Assembly (NCBI GenBank): GCA_944320795.1 | Contig: CALUIU010000001.1 | Location: forward strand, 124,001 to 188,000 | Direction of reading: 5' to 3' | DNA: 64,000 bases | Source of the DNA: Candidatus Paraprevotella stercoravium | Lineage (GTDB): Bacteria; Bacteroidota; Bacteroidia; Bacteroidales; Bacteroidaceae | Shown: positions 19,113-29,495 of the stretch, one piece after another | Layout of the letters: the number at the start of each line of letters is the position of its first letter | How positions within the stretch are numbered: position 1 is the stretch's first letter | The notes under the pieces: model-generated | Databases searched by the model: none | The model's input: the letters and a program-made list of their open reading frames with translations, nothing else | What the model was told of the DNA's origin: nothing | Translations under genes and position numbers: made by a program

Positions 19113-19958
19113 TTATTCCAGTGTTATCCGCTCGGCTACTATCCGGTCACGTAAGAATATGGTAGCAGACTCCTCAAATTTTTCAACAGATTCGGTTGTC
19201 AGAAATCTGCAGGTTCCTTTTTTGGTACATAATGCTTCAATATTTGTATTATGCTGTAGATATTTTTTCAGGCTAGCAGCTACATAATCACCTTGTGGGA
19301 TTATTTTTATCGTTCTTGGGGTGTACTTCAGAATTTTATTGAGCAAAAGAGGATAATGAGTACAACCAAGAATAATGGTGTCTATTTCCGGGTCCTTTCT
19401 TAATAGGTTACCAATACGTTTTTGAACGAAATAATCTGCTCCGGGGGAGTCAAATTCATTGTTTTCAACCAAAGGAACCCACATAGGGCAACTTTCTCCG
19501 TGAACAACAATTTCAGGAAACAGCTTATGGATTTCCAACGGGTAGGAGTTGGAATTAATGGTACCTTGCGTTGCGAGAATACCAATATGTCTTGTTTTGG
19601 TGATATCACCGATGCATTCTGCGGTAGGCCGGATTACGCCAAGTACTCTTCTTTGTGGGTCTAGTAAGGGGAGATCTTTTTCCTGGATGCTTTTCAGCGC
19701 TTTGGCTGAGGCTGTATTGCAAGCAAGGATAACTAAATGACATCCCATGGAAAAGAGTTTCTTTACAGCCTGCAAGGTAAATTCGTATACAACCTCAAAA
19801 GAGCGTGTACCATATGGAGTTCGTGCGTTATCCCCTAAATATAAATAATCATATTGGGGTAGTAACTGCCTGAATTGTCTCAGTATTGTGAGACCTCCGT
19901 ATCCGGAATCAAAAACGCCGATAGGTCCTGGGGCTTGTGGTAATTCTATTTTGTTCAT
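19113..19958 (-). CDS. murI: glutamate racemase
   Basis: 281 residues. It provides D-glutamate for peptidoglycan in the cytoplasm. Both catalytic cysteines are visible: ACNTASA (about 83-89) and GCTHYPLL (about 200). The N-terminal IGVFDSGYGGLTILRQF is diagnostic. It is the last gene of the long minus-strand envelope operon, 11 bases after the third Skp-like gene. Confidence 0.96.
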   Translation of the reverse strand: MNKIELPQAPGPIGVFDSGYGGLTILRQFRQLLPQYDYLYLGDNARTPYGTRSFEVVYEFTLQAVKKLFSMGCHLVILACNTASAKALKSIQEKDLPLLDPQRRVLGVIRPTAECIGDITKTRHIGILATQGTINSNSYPLEIHKLFPEIVVHGESCPMWVPLVENNEFDSPGADYFVQKRIGNLLRKDPEIDTIILGCTHYPLLLNKILKYTPRTIKIIPQGDYVAASLKKYLQHNTNIEALCTKKGTCRFLTTESVEKFEESATIFLRDRIVAERITLE

Positions 19959-19969
19959 TGTTGAAGGTT

Positions 19970-20632
19970 TCAGTTTGGGGTAATATGCATGAGCGAACTG
20001 TCAATGCTTTTGAGAAAGTCATTGGATATGGTATCGGTATCTGCAGTTTGAATGAGTGTATCTTGTTTCTCGCTACTCTTATTTGAAGTATTGTTTGTCG
20101 GGGCTGATACATTGGTTACATTGGATTTTGCCAGACCGAGTTTTACAAGTACCATGTGTGAGATATCTGTGCCTGCAACTTTATTAATAAAAGGGCAGGT
20201 ATTATTATCTGTATTAAGGACGAAAGCAAGGTTTTGCTCCTGTCCAACCGATTCTATGGCCTGGTTTAGTTTGTTCATGGCTTCCTGACGCATTTCTACT
20301 TCTGCGTTTTGTAGCAGGGTCTCTGTTTCTTCTCTAAACTTAATGCCGTTATTGATTAAGGATTGCAGTTCGTTTTGGCGTTTTTGAAGTATATTTTCAG
20401 GAAAATCTTTTTGTCCTTGAAGGAACTCTGCATATTTTCTTACCAGTTCATCCTCTGATCGTTTGGCTTCTTCATTACATTTATCTTTTAGAATCTGAAG
20501 ATTCTGAATCGCATTCTTATATTCGGGCATCATTCTGATAATCTTTTGATAACTCAAATACCCAAAACGTACCTGTCCGCAAGCAACGTGTGCCGATAAT
20601 AAGAGTAAAAGGAATAATAGATTTCTGAACAT
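19970..20632 (-). CDS. Skp/OmpH-family periplasmic chaperone with C-terminal extension
   Basis: 220 residues with a cleavable signal peptide (about 1-19). The Skp-like core is FGYLSYQKIIRMMPEYK followed by a long charged coiled coil (about 45-120). Unlike its two paralogues it carries a Ser/Thr/Asn-rich extension of about 50 residues after position 165. It would hold outer-membrane proteins in the periplasm for the BAM complex. A minus-strand box TATTTTTG (20662-20655) suggests its own promoter, downstream of the previous gene's terminator. Confidence 0.85.
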   Translation of the reverse strand: MFRNLLFLLLLLSAHVACGQVRFGYLSYQKIIRMMPEYKNAIQNLQILKDKCNEEAKRSEDELVRKYAEFLQGQKDFPENILQKRQNELQSLINNGIKFREETETLLQNAEVEMRQEAMNKLNQAIESVGQEQNLAFVLNTDNNTCPFINKVAGTDISHMVLVKLGLAKSNVTNVSAPTNNTSNKSSEKQDTLIQTADTDTISNDFLKSIDSSLMHITPN

Positions 20633-20701
20633 AAAATCGTTTTTTTTATCACTGCAAAAATAATTCTTTTGCTTGAAACGATGGTTATTTTTGTCAAAAA
20701 A

Positions 20702-20736
20702 GTAAAAGAGGAGACTTTAAAAGCCTCCTCTTTTAC
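20702..20736 (-). terminator. terminator after the second Skp-like gene
   Basis: A 12-bp perfect stem (20702-20713 with 20725-20736) with A/T ends, 20 bases past the stop. It separates the second and third chaperone genes, so readthrough to the third gene and murI may be partial. Confidence 0.75.
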
Positions 20737-20755
20737 TTTTATCAGATGTTTTGAA

Positions 20756-21253
20756 TTACTGTAAACCCAGCTTCTTTTTAATTTCTGCTGTTACATCTGT
20801 ACTCAAAGTTGTGCTGATGTAAGGTACTCCGGCTGTAACATCCATGATATAAACATAATTGCCTGCCTGACCGATTTCTTTGATTGCATTCAGCATTTTA
20901 TCAGAGATTGCCTGCATCTTTTCCTGTGAAGCTTTCTGGAGTGCAGCCTGATTGTCCTGATAGCTTTGTTGGATACGTTGCTGCAAGTCTGTTAATTCAG
21001 TCTCTCTGCGCTGACGTACATTGTCCAAGAGATTAGCTCTTTCTTTTTCATACTCTGCTGCCTTTTTCTGGAATTCATCCTGCATACGCTTCAGATCGTC
21101 TTCATACTGCTTTTGTAGGTTCTGCAGTTCTGTCTGTGCTGCCTGATATTCCGGCATAGCCTGGATAATATCTGCAGAATTAAAGTGTCCAAACTTTTGG
21201 GCAAAGACTGTCAGCGGAGCTAACAGAAGGCAAACTAAAATTAATTTTTTCAT
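20756..21253 (-). CDS. Skp/OmpH-family periplasmic chaperone
   Basis: 165 residues with a signal peptide ending around AFAQ-type residues (TVFAQKFGHF). The core GHFNSADIIQAMPEY and the Glu/Gln-rich coiled coil (about 40-115) are typical Skp. It is the middle of three tandem paralogues between bamA and murI. A minus-strand box TATTTTTG (21307-21300) upstream fits a -7 element. Confidence 0.88.
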   Translation of the reverse strand: MKKLILVCLLLAPLTVFAQKFGHFNSADIIQAMPEYQAAQTELQNLQKQYEDDLKRMQDEFQKKAAEYEKERANLLDNVRQRRETELTDLQQRIQQSYQDNQAALQKASQEKMQAISDKMLNAIKEIGQAGNYVYIMDVTAGVPYISTTLSTDVTAEIKKKLGLQ

Positions 21254-21313
21254 TATGCTTTAATTTATTAAGTTATTTGTTTTTCTAGATAAGCGATTGC
21301 AAAAATACGAATG

Positions 21314-21832
21314 TTAATTTGAATATCCTAATTTGGCAAGCACTTCATTGCTAATATCTGCTTTAGGAGAGGCAAATATAATGCCAGCGTCAGAGGCGCG
21401 GTCCAAAATCAGAGAATAGCCTTTTGAGTCACAAATATCTTTGATGGCGTTGTATATTTCGTCCTGAATTGGTGCCATCAGGCTTTGGCGTTTTTTGAAA
21501 AGTTCCCCTTCCGGACCAAAATATTTTTTTCTAAGTTCGGCGGCTTCCTTTTCTTTCGCTACAATCGCATTTTCTTTCTCTGTTTTCTGTTCATTACTTA
21601 AAAATACAGCTTCACTCTGATAATTCTTATAGAGTGTTTGCGCTTCCGTATTTAAAGCATCTACCTCTGCCATCCATTTTTTAGATACTTGGTTCAGTTG
21701 TTCATTGGCCCGTTCATAGGCTGGTATCTTCTTTAGGATGTACTCCATATCTACCAAGGCAAACTTTTGAGCTTTGGTTTCAGATATGCCGCATGAAAGC
21801 ATAATCAGCAGAATCCAAAATAGTTTTTTCAT
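21314..21832 (-). CDS. Skp/OmpH-family periplasmic chaperone
   Basis: 172 residues with a signal peptide (SCGISETKAQ). Skp signature ALVDMEYILKKIPAYERA is followed by a coiled coil (about 40-115). It begins 14 bases after bamA ends, so it is co-transcribed with it, consistent with delivery of client proteins to BamA. Confidence 0.88.
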   Translation of the reverse strand: MKKLFWILLIMLSCGISETKAQKFALVDMEYILKKIPAYERANEQLNQVSKKWMAEVDALNTEAQTLYKNYQSEAVFLSNEQKTEKENAIVAKEKEAAELRKKYFGPEGELFKKRQSLMAPIQDEIYNAIKDICDSKGYSLILDRASDAGIIFASPKADISNEVLAKLGYSN

Positions 21833-21846
21833 AAGAACCTCCTTTT

Positions 21847-24477
21847 TTAAAATTCTTGTCCTAAGATAAAGTGGAAGTTGTTTCCACCTTTTGTACCGAA
21901 TACTTTGTCGAAACCGTATGCCCAGTCAATACCCATCAGGCCGACCATTGGCAGGAAGATGCGGACTCCGACACCGGCAGAACGCTTCATGTCAAATGGA
22001 TTAAACTTCTTGACATTATTCCATGCATTACCTCCCTCAACAAAAGCCAACGCATAGATATTGGTTGAGGTTTGAAGCATGAGCGGGTAGCGAAGCTCCA
22101 AAGTGAAGCGGTCATAAGCATATCCGGTATAGCCGTTTGGAGTCAACGAACCGTTTGAATAACCGCGCAGTCCGATAGTCTCTGTTGCGTAGTTTGATGA
22201 ATATCCAGAAGTACCGTCACCTCCTACGTAGAATGTTTCAAATGGAGATGGTTTGTACTGGTTATATGAGCCTACAATACCAAATTCCACACGGGTCATC
22301 AACACCGGACATTTGTTCTTTCCGGTTAAAGCCGTATAGGTCTTGCTTCTGAATTTCCATTTGTGATATTCCACCCATTTGTATTTCTTTTGAAGTTCAT
22401 TCTGATATGAAGAACTTTGGTAATCATTACCCAATGACTTGTAGTCGATGTTGTCAAATAACGAGTAAGGCGGCGTTAATGAAACTGAGAAGGAGAATTC
22501 AGATCCTCTTCTTGGATAAATCTGGTTGTCCGTAGAGTTTCTTCCAAGTGTCAGGTTCAGATTGATGTTATTGCAAGTACCATTGGCAATGAGGAAGTAT
22601 CTCCAGTCCTTCAGAACATATCGGTTATACGATAAGCTTGTCATTAACGTGAAATAGTCGTCTGGCCACCGTAAACGTTTACCCCATCCGAGTGAAACTC
22701 CAAATACCTTAACATACTTATCAGGATCGTAGAAGTTCTCATAATAGTTAGAACTTGTTGATCCCAGACCATAGAGGTAATTGTAATAGCTGTTATAGTA
22801 TGCTTCGTTATAGAAACGGTCGTTTACCTCAGTCTGTTTGGAGTAGAAAGCGGAGAAGGAAAGACTGTTCGGTCGCTTGCCGCCAAACCACGGATTCAGA
22901 TAACTGATGCTGTATGACTGATAATATTGTCCGTTGGTTTCACCGCTGATACTGAAGGTTTCTCCATTACCTTGCGGAAGAATTCCACGGCGCAATCCGT
23001 CTTTATTGAATAGATTGGCCATACAGAAGTTGGAGAACTTCAATCCGATACGTCCGATGACACCTGTTTGTCCGTAACCCAATGAGAATTCAATCTGGTC
23101 GTTTGACTTTGAAGTCAATCCCCAGGAAAGATCTACTGTTCCGGTTTCCGGATCCGGCTGGATATCATACTGAATATTTTCCGGGTCGAAGTGTCCCATA
23201 GACGCGATTTCGCGGTATGAACGTTCCAATGCCTCCTTGCTGAACAGGTCACCCGGTTTGTTACGTAACTCGCGGCGCACGACATTTTCGTAAACACGGT
23301 CATTTCCGGAAATCTTTACGTGCTTAATAGTGGCTTGGGTTCCTTCAGAAATACGTATTTCCAAATCAATGGAATCCCCGTCAATATTAACTTCTACCGG
23401 ATCGATGCTGGAGAATACATAACCATTGTTCAGATATAGATTGGCAATCGCATCCTCATCCATATTCAGACGCTTGTTCAACTCTGTCTGATTGTATACA
23501 TCTCCGCGGTTCATCTTGAGCAGACGATTCAGGAATTCAGTATTGTATAAAGTATTACCGACCCATGATATATTGCGCAGATAATATTTTTGTCCTTCGT
23601 CAATTTTTACGTAGATGTTTACGGTCTTTTCATCATGATTCCATACACTGTCTGCTACAATCATGGCGTCACGGTATCCCAACTCATTGTATTTGTTGAT
23701 CAGGTTCTGCTTATCTTCTTCGTAATTTTCAGGGACGAATTTCTTTGTACGGAACCAGCTGGCAACCTTACCCTTTTCGTTGGTTTTCTTAAATGCACCA
23801 GGTTTGAATAGCGTTCCTTTGATCTGTTTGTCGGTCAAGGCTTTGTTTCCATCCAAAACAATCTGGTGAATTTTGATTTTGGACTTCTTGTCGACATTAA
23901 CATCCAGAATCACCTTGTTGTTTTCGTTGATGTCATCTCTTTGTATGAAGTGGATTTCCGCATTTTTATATCCTTTTTCTTCAAAATATCTTTTTGCCAG
24001 GATTTCCGCTTTGTCGAGCATATTCGGAGTGATCTGGGCGTCTTTAATCAAACCCAGTTTGGATTCCAGATCTTCTTTTTCAGATTTTTTGACTCCGTTG
24101 TAATTGATTTGGGATATTCTGGGACGCTGGCTTAATTGAATATGTAGAAAAGCTTTCTGGTCTACAATACTGTCCACTTCAATTTTGACATTGGAGAAAA
24201 AACCGTTCTTCCAGTATCGTTTTACGGCTTGGGTGATTTCCTCGCCAGGCAGGCTGATTTTTTGTCCTACCGACAGTCCGGATATGCCGATAAGCAGATA
24301 ATCGTCGTAATTTTTGACTCCATCTACGCGGATTCCTCCAATTGTACATTCAATAGGAGTTCTGGAATATTCAATATCCGGTTTGATTTGAATATTCTTA
24401 TTGTCTTGCGCCCATGAAGAAGTGATGTTCCCGCAGAGGATTGCGGTGGTCAGTCCTATTATGAATTTCTGTTTCAT
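21847..24477 (-). CDS. bamA: outer membrane protein assembly factor BamA
   Basis: 876 residues from the ATG at 24477, which begins a signal peptide (MKQKFIIGLTTAILCG to SSWAQ). The frame runs upstream to 24603, but that part overlaps uppS. Residues of about 45-450 are POTRA repeats (G-V-K-N-Y style openings such as GIRVDGVKNYDDY and ISGNDRVYENVVRREL). The rest is an Omp85 beta-barrel with the RGY-type motif GLRGYSNGS, ending in Phe. It inserts beta-barrel proteins into the outer membrane. It is flanked by uppS upstream and three Skp genes downstream. Confidence 0.95.
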   Translation of the reverse strand: MKQKFIIGLTTAILCGNITSSWAQDNKNIQIKPDIEYSRTPIECTIGGIRVDGVKNYDDYLLIGISGLSVGQKISLPGEEITQAVKRYWKNGFFSNVKIEVDSIVDQKAFLHIQLSQRPRISQINYNGVKKSEKEDLESKLGLIKDAQITPNMLDKAEILAKRYFEEKGYKNAEIHFIQRDDINENNKVILDVNVDKKSKIKIHQIVLDGNKALTDKQIKGTLFKPGAFKKTNEKGKVASWFRTKKFVPENYEEDKQNLINKYNELGYRDAMIVADSVWNHDEKTVNIYVKIDEGQKYYLRNISWVGNTLYNTEFLNRLLKMNRGDVYNQTELNKRLNMDEDAIANLYLNNGYVFSSIDPVEVNIDGDSIDLEIRISEGTQATIKHVKISGNDRVYENVVRRELRNKPGDLFSKEALERSYREIASMGHFDPENIQYDIQPDPETGTVDLSWGLTSKSNDQIEFSLGYGQTGVIGRIGLKFSNFCMANLFNKDGLRRGILPQGNGETFSISGETNGQYYQSYSISYLNPWFGGKRPNSLSFSAFYSKQTEVNDRFYNEAYYNSYYNYLYGLGSTSSNYYENFYDPDKYVKVFGVSLGWGKRLRWPDDYFTLMTSLSYNRYVLKDWRYFLIANGTCNNINLNLTLGRNSTDNQIYPRRGSEFSFSVSLTPPYSLFDNIDYKSLGNDYQSSSYQNELQKKYKWVEYHKWKFRSKTYTALTGKNKCPVLMTRVEFGIVGSYNQYKPSPFETFYVGGDGTSGYSSNYATETIGLRGYSNGSLTPNGYTGYAYDRFTLELRYPLMLQTSTNIYALAFVEGGNAWNNVKKFNPFDMKRSAGVGVRIFLPMVGLMGIDWAYGFDKVFGTKGGNNFHFILGQEF

Positions 24478-24490
24478 GTGTTTGAGTCCT

Positions 24491-25231
24491 TTATTGTTCT
24501 GCCACTTGTTCACTGGTTTTGCCAAATCTTCTTTCTCGTGACTGATAATCAACGATGGCTTTACAGAATTCTTCTTCGGTAAAGTCTGGCCAATATGTAT
24601 CACAGAAATAAAGTTCCGTGTATGCGCATTGCCAGAGCAAATAGTTGCTGATTCTGAGTTCGCCGCCTGTACGGATAAGTAAATCCGGATCTGGCATGAA
24701 GTTGGTATTCAGGTGCTTGCTGATCACCTCTTCATTAATATCTTCTACAGTTAGTTGCCCTTTTATGATCTCACTGCTAATATTTTTTATCGCTTGGGTG
24801 ATTTCCCATCTGGAAGAGTAGCTCAAGGCAATGATCATGGTCATTTTGCTATTTTGAGCTGTACGCTGCATGCACTCTTTCAAACGTTGTTGTACGCTTT
24901 CCGGTAAGCGTGACTGATCTCCGATGACACGGAACCGTACATTGTTTTTCATGAAAATCTCCTCTTCCAGATGATCCAGAATTAGTCCCATCAGAGCAGT
25001 AATCTCTGCCGCGGGTCTGTTCCAGTTTTCGGTAGAGAATGTGTATAGCGTTAGGTATTTTACACCTAGTCTTGTGGCTTCTTCTGTGATCTTCTTAACA
25101 GTTTCCACACCTTGTTGGTGCCCTGCAACACGTGGCAGTCCCTGAGCTTTAGCCCACCGACCGTTTCCATCCATAATGATGGCTACATGCTCAGGAATGC
25201 GCGATTTATCTATAAGTTCTTTGTAAGGCAT
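24491..25231 (-). CDS. uppS: undecaprenyl diphosphate synthase
   Basis: 246 residues, cis-prenyltransferase that makes the C55 carrier lipid for peptidoglycan and surface glycans. Motifs: [19 protein letters not shown] with the catalytic Asp, [13 protein letters not shown], and the C-terminal [20 protein letters not shown]. It sits 5 bases after the DUF6089 gene and 13 bases before the bamA ATG. Confidence 0.96.
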   Translation of the reverse strand: MPYKELIDKSRIPEHVAIIMDGNGRWAKAQGLPRVAGHQQGVETVKKITEEATRLGVKYLTLYTFSTENWNRPAAEITALMGLILDHLEEEIFMKNNVRFRVIGDQSRLPESVQQRLKECMQRTAQNSKMTMIIALSYSSRWEITQAIKNISSEIIKGQLTVEDINEEVISKHLNTNFMPDPDLLIRTGGELRISNYLLWQCAYTELYFCDTYWPDFTEEEFCKAIVDYQSRERRFGKTSEQVAEQ

Positions 25232-25236
25232 ATATA

Positions 25237-25953
25237 CTAGTTATTACATAATCTGTATTTGGGAAATAAATCATAGGTGATATAGAGCAGACTCATCGAA
25301 TAGCAGTCTTTATTTTTCAGACCTTTGGCTGGAATACCGTAGGGGTGAATTGCTTGAGCTCCTTCCGGGTCTGTTGTGTCTAATGCGTCACTGGTTGTGA
25401 AGCGGATACTCCATTCAAAACCTATATTAATTCTTTCCTTTAATTTATATTTAACTCCTACCCCTATCGGGATATTAAATCCCACGACAATGTCTGCAGG
25501 TTTAGGGGCAAAGGTCAGTCCGGCACCGAGTAACATGTAGGGGGTGATTCTGCTGTTGTCTTTGTAGCTCTTTCCAGTACCATAACCCCAAAAATTGAAT
25601 TCAAATTGGGCACCTAAATCAAATACATTTCTGGTGAATGTTACTGTTGCCGGTGTTCCACCTTCTGTTGAGGGTGCATATCCGTCTTCCGGAATGAAAA
25701 CATTTTGATTGTCTCCTTTTATATGTCCCAGGAACAGATTGCCTTTTATAGCCATTCTGGGATTGAAAATGTAGCGCGCCATAATACCTCCGCTACCTCC
25801 CAGGTTTCGAAAAGGGGTATTGTTCAGGTCGCCAAGATAAAAACTTCCTCCTAAGGCACCGCCCAATTCCATTCTGTATTCCAGTTCCTGTCCGCTGACC
25901 GGATGTATTCCGGTTATCAAGATCAGAAGCCAAATGAAGATTGCTTTTTTCAT
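25237..25953 (-). CDS. DUF6089-like outer-membrane beta-barrel protein
   Basis: 238 residues. A signal peptide (to about VSGQE) is followed by repeated amphipathic beta strands and glycine-rich turns ([32 protein letters not shown]), as in small OmpW/OprF-like barrels. The usual neighbours, uppS and bamA, match the Bacteroidetes family I know as DUF6089. No function is established. It lies 28 bases after the DUF6242-like gene. Confidence 0.7.
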   Translation of the reverse strand: MKKAIFIWLLILITGIHPVSGQELEYRMELGGALGGSFYLGDLNNTPFRNLGGSGGIMARYIFNPRMAIKGNLFLGHIKGDNQNVFIPEDGYAPSTEGGTPATVTFTRNVFDLGAQFEFNFWGYGTGKSYKDNSRITPYMLLGAGLTFAPKPADIVVGFNIPIGVGVKYKLKERINIGFEWSIRFTTSDALDTTDPEGAQAIHPYGIPAKGLKNKDCYSMSLLYITYDLFPKYRLCNN

Positions 25954-25981
25954 GCCTTAATGTTTCTTGGGATGTTATTCT

Positions 25982-27349
25982 TTACTTTTTGTTGAATCCC
26001 AGTTCGTTTAAACGTCCTTTCCAGACAGATGAGCCACAAATCAACCAAATAAAATGGTCAGAGTCTACAGCGGCAGTTACCTGTTGTGTCGTTCCTTTTA
26101 CCGGGAATGGCATTACGATTTCGTCATCTTCTTTCCAGGTAATGCCGTTATCCTTGCTGATATAGAGCTTGTTGTAGGCTACCTGATCTTTTCCGTTGAC
26201 CGGCTTGCCTCCAAAGGCAATAATCTGATTGTTGTAATAAATTAAAGATAAATCGCTTAGATTCGGACAAGTATATGTATTTTCACTATTTGTCGGAAAA
26301 TACATCCAATCCAGATTTTCATTGCTGTTTGTCAAAAACAGTTTGCTCCAGATTACGGCGGTTGTATCCTGGGTGTATATTTCTGGCGCTCTGTTTCCAA
26401 TCATCATCATTCGTTGATTGCCATTATTCAAGGAATAATATATTCCGGCCAGATCCTGTGTCGGAAGCCAGTCCGTAGGAGAGTCCAAGACGTCTTTAAT
26501 CCAAGTTTTTCCATCGTTTTCGCTATAAACGATTTCGTTGTTGCTCAATGCGAATAGTTTGGAGGCTCCTCCCGCAATCAGGTGAGTGATATACTGTTCT
26601 GTGCTAACAGCAGTCCAAGTTGTTCCGTCGGCAGAAGTGAGCAACTTTCCATTTTTTGTATTCAAATATAATTTGTCATCCAAGACCGTGAGTGAGCGAA
26701 CCTCGGCGGCATCGCATCCTGTTGTAGAAACTTGATCCCAGTTATTTCCGTTCCAGGTTGTGGCATATATGGTACCGTATTTGTCACCAAGCACAAAAAT
26801 GTGGTTATTCCAAAAGACAGCTTTAGTCTGTTGCATGTCTTCAAACGGAGCATTATCTGCTATCTTTTGCCAAACAAATTTTTCGCCGTCTTGCTGGTGT
26901 ACATTCAATTTCATTTCATAATCCCGATATGCTTGTCCGTCACTGGACATTACCCGGAAGGTCAGCAGATAAGAGAAATCAATAGAGTCGGAAGAACTGT
27001 ATATTTTCCATTCAGGTTCCGCTTCTCCGGCAATACAGTAGGCAACACTTCCTGCCGCAGAGATCGAAGCCAAAATACTTTCTGGATGGCTGCCGTAGGG
27101 CAGAGAGTCCCGGTTGTAGATTTTATTGTTCAGCTGATCAATGGTCATGGGGAAATAACTGCCGGAGTAGTTGGTTGTATAGGTACTGTCCGCTCCGTCA
27201 GATCCTGTTGTGTGCATGGTACGCTTAACCTGTCCCAAAGTAAACCCTGTGATGATGGCTTCGTTGCTCAGAGTATAATTGATTTCATCACTGCATGATC
27301 CTAAAAAACTAGCCAGGATTGCAATGATCGGAAGAAATAATTTTCTCAT
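25982..27349 (-). CDS. DUF6242-like lipoprotein with beta-propeller repeats
   Basis: 455 residues with lipobox LGSC (about residue 19). The first 130 residues are beta-rich. The rest shows repeated BNR/kelch-like strands (WNGNNWDQVSTTG, SADGTTWTAVST, SENDGKTWIKDV, SKDNGITWKED), which predict a beta-propeller with Asp-box turns. It is probably exposed in the envelope; the ligand is unknown. A minus-strand -7 candidate TATTTTTG is at 27386-27379. Confidence 0.72.
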   Translation of the reverse strand: MRKLFLPIIAILASFLGSCSDEINYTLSNEAIITGFTLGQVKRTMHTTGSDGADSTYTTNYSGSYFPMTIDQLNNKIYNRDSLPYGSHPESILASISAAGSVAYCIAGEAEPEWKIYSSSDSIDFSYLLTFRVMSSDGQAYRDYEMKLNVHQQDGEKFVWQKIADNAPFEDMQQTKAVFWNNHIFVLGDKYGTIYATTWNGNNWDQVSTTGCDAAEVRSLTVLDDKLYLNTKNGKLLTSADGTTWTAVSTEQYITHLIAGGASKLFALSNNEIVYSENDGKTWIKDVLDSPTDWLPTQDLAGIYYSLNNGNQRMMMIGNRAPEIYTQDTTAVIWSKLFLTNSNENLDWMYFPTNSENTYTCPNLSDLSLIYYNNQIIAFGGKPVNGKDQVAYNKLYISKDNGITWKEDDEIVMPFPVKGTTQQVTAAVDSDHFIWLICGSSVWKGRLNELGFNKK

Positions 27350-27481
27350 TACGGTGTTCGATTATGATTTTAATTTTGCAAAAATACTCACATTTTTTTC
27401 TTTGACGAAAATTAATTCGTTGAATTATCTAAAATTATGGATAAAAACCGTGCTTCTGTTTCTATTTGAGTTCAAACGCTA

Positions 27482-28564
27482 TCAGAATGATTTTGCGCAA
27501 GCTCCCAGATTCTGTTCAAAACATAGGATGTCGTGCAGATGATACTGTTTGATAACCGAAGGAATACGTGTGGGGATAAGGGGAGCATCAATACCCTTTT
27601 TCAGGGATATCGGGCTGCGTTCTATATAAATTTCATCCCACAAGCCTTGACTGATAAACTGCTGTAAAACAGATGATCCTCCTTCTACCAGCAAGGACAG
27701 AATGTTTTTTTGATATAAGTCGTTCATAATTTGAGCCAGTAAATTATGAGTTCTGTCCAACACTTGTACAGATACATGTTTGGGCAATGCTGACGGATCA
27801 TGTTCGGAACTGGTCGTATAAATAAGGGTCGGTTGTGTCGTTTCCTGGAATATTTTTAGATTTTTAGGAAATTTTCCCCGTGTATCTATAATCAGACGTA
27901 GGGGAGAGGAACCTCCCCAAAAACGTACGTTCAGTGATGGATTGTCTTTTATGGCTGTTCCGCCTCCTACGAGAATAGCCTGATGTTCTGCCCGTCGCTT
28001 ATGTACCAGAACGCTTGTTTCCGGTGTGGAAAATACATAGGCAGGCTGTTGTTCGTCAGTACGTGCCGCATCCATATAGCGATCTGCTGATTCGGCCCAT
28101 TTCAAAGTGATAAACGGACGCTTGTATTGATGAAAAGTGATAAAGTGTTTGTTTAGTTCCAGGCACTCTTTTTCTTTGACACCTACAACAACCTCAATGC
28201 CTGCATCAAGCAGTTTTTGGATTCCCCGTCCGGCAACTTTGGCAAATGGATCACGGCAACCGATGACCACGCGCGGTATGCCCTTTTCTACAATCAGATC
28301 CGCACAAGGAGGGGTCTTGCCATAATGGGCGCAAGGTTCCAAACTTACGTACATGGTAGATTCGCGGAGCAGGTCCTGGTTCTTGACCGAAGCGATGGCA
28401 TTTACTTCGGCATGTCCCTCACCGCAACGGATATGGTATCCTTCTCCAATAATCTGATCCCGCCAAACGATAACGGCCCCTACCATCGGATTTGGGGCTG
28501 TAGTTAAAATGCCGTTGCGCGCCAGTTGCAGGCAACGTTCCATGTATATTTCTTTAAATTCCAT
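27482..28564 (-). CDS. ribD: bifunctional riboflavin biosynthesis protein RibD
   Basis: 360 residues. The N-terminal deaminase has the zinc ligands HAEVNA (about 51) and PCAHYGKTPPC (about 78-88). The C-terminal reductase has a DHFR-like fold with LLVEGGSSVLQQF near 300. Together they do the deamination and reduction steps toward the riboflavin intermediate. It is divergent from prmC. The 132-base gap to the DUF6242 gene suggests a separate transcript. Confidence 0.95.
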   Translation of the reverse strand: MEFKEIYMERCLQLARNGILTTAPNPMVGAVIVWRDQIIGEGYHIRCGEGHAEVNAIASVKNQDLLRESTMYVSLEPCAHYGKTPPCADLIVEKGIPRVVIGCRDPFAKVAGRGIQKLLDAGIEVVVGVKEKECLELNKHFITFHQYKRPFITLKWAESADRYMDAARTDEQQPAYVFSTPETSVLVHKRRAEHQAILVGGGTAIKDNPSLNVRFWGGSSPLRLIIDTRGKFPKNLKIFQETTQPTLIYTTSSEHDPSALPKHVSVQVLDRTHNLLAQIMNDLYQKNILSLLVEGGSSVLQQFISQGLWDEIYIERSPISLKKGIDAPLIPTRIPSVIKQYHLHDILCFEQNLGACAKSF

Positions 28565-28646
28565 TTCGCTTCTTAGAAAAATAGTATTATGTTTGTATTG
28601 GTATAAAATCTACTTTTACTGGTAATGAATAAAAAATGATCTGCTT

Positions 28647-29495
28647 GTGAAAAAAGAACAGCAATATCTGCAGGATAAACTCCTTACTTGTTACTCCGCT
28701 ACTGAAGCGGCAGCCATAGCGCGCTGGGTATTCGAAACCCGGTTTCATTATAGTCGCTTAGACTATTGTTTGGGCAAAGATAGGGATTTCTCGAAAGAAG
28801 AACGGGATGATTTTGAAAATATTGTGTGTCGTTTGCTTGAAAATGAGCCTGTACAGTATGTTTTGGGGGAAACGGATTTCTGTGATCAGAAGTTTTTGGT
28901 CAATCATCATGTGTTGATTCCTCGTCCAGAAACAGAAGAACTGGTGCGTTGGATCGCTTCTGATCTTTCGCCATTTCCCGCTGCTCCGCGCATTCTTGAT
29001 TTAGGTACCGGAAGTGGTTGTATTGCCATATCATTATCCTCTCTTTTGTCTCAGGCTGTGATTTCGGCTTGTGATATAAGTGAAGACGCGTTGGATATAG
29101 CCCGGAAAAACGCCCGAAATCAGAATGTTGCTGTTTCTTTCTTTCAAGAGGATATCCTTCACCCGCATCATTTGCTTTCTGGAGCAGTTTGGGATGTCTG
29201 GGTTAGCAACCCTCCATATATATGTGAGCGGGAACGCAAGGATATGAGTCGTAATGTGTTGGATTATGAGCCTTCAACGGCATTGTTTGTTCCAGATGAA
29301 GATCCGTTGCTGTTTTATCGTGCAATAGCACGTTTGGGACTTAAAGGACTTTGTCCGGGCGGTTTCCTGTATTTTGAGATTAATCGGGCTTATGGTGAGC
29401 TTACCCGTCAGATGCTTGAAGAGATGGGGTATCAGGAGATTCAGGTCCGCCAGGATCAGTTTGGTAATGACCGAATGATAAAATGTCGAAGATGA
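28647..29495 (+). CDS. prmC: peptide chain release factor N5-glutamine methyltransferase
   Basis: 282 residues, starting at a GTG (28647); no in-frame ATG is available upstream. It methylates the GGQ glutamine of release factors. The SAM loop ILDLGTGSGCIAISL lies at about 118-132 and the catalytic NPPY motif at VSNPPYICERE (about 189). It overlaps recX by ATGA. An out-of-frame ATG 11 bases upstream is not used as a start. Confidence 0.93.
   Translation: MKKEQQYLQDKLLTCYSATEAAAIARWVFETRFHYSRLDYCLGKDRDFSKEERDDFENIVCRLLENEPVQYVLGETDFCDQKFLVNHHVLIPRPETEELVRWIASDLSPFPAAPRILDLGTGSGCIAISLSSLLSQAVISACDISEDALDIARKNARNQNVAVSFFQEDILHPHHLLSGAVWDVWVSNPPYICERERKDMSRNVLDYEPSTALFVPDEDPLLFYRAIARLGLKGLCPGGFLYFEINRAYGELTRQMLEEMGYQEIQVRQDQFGNDRMIKCRR

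Noticed and set aside
24478..24603. Upstream extension of BamA
   Set aside because: It overlaps the end of uppS; the ATG at 24477 directly begins a signal peptide.
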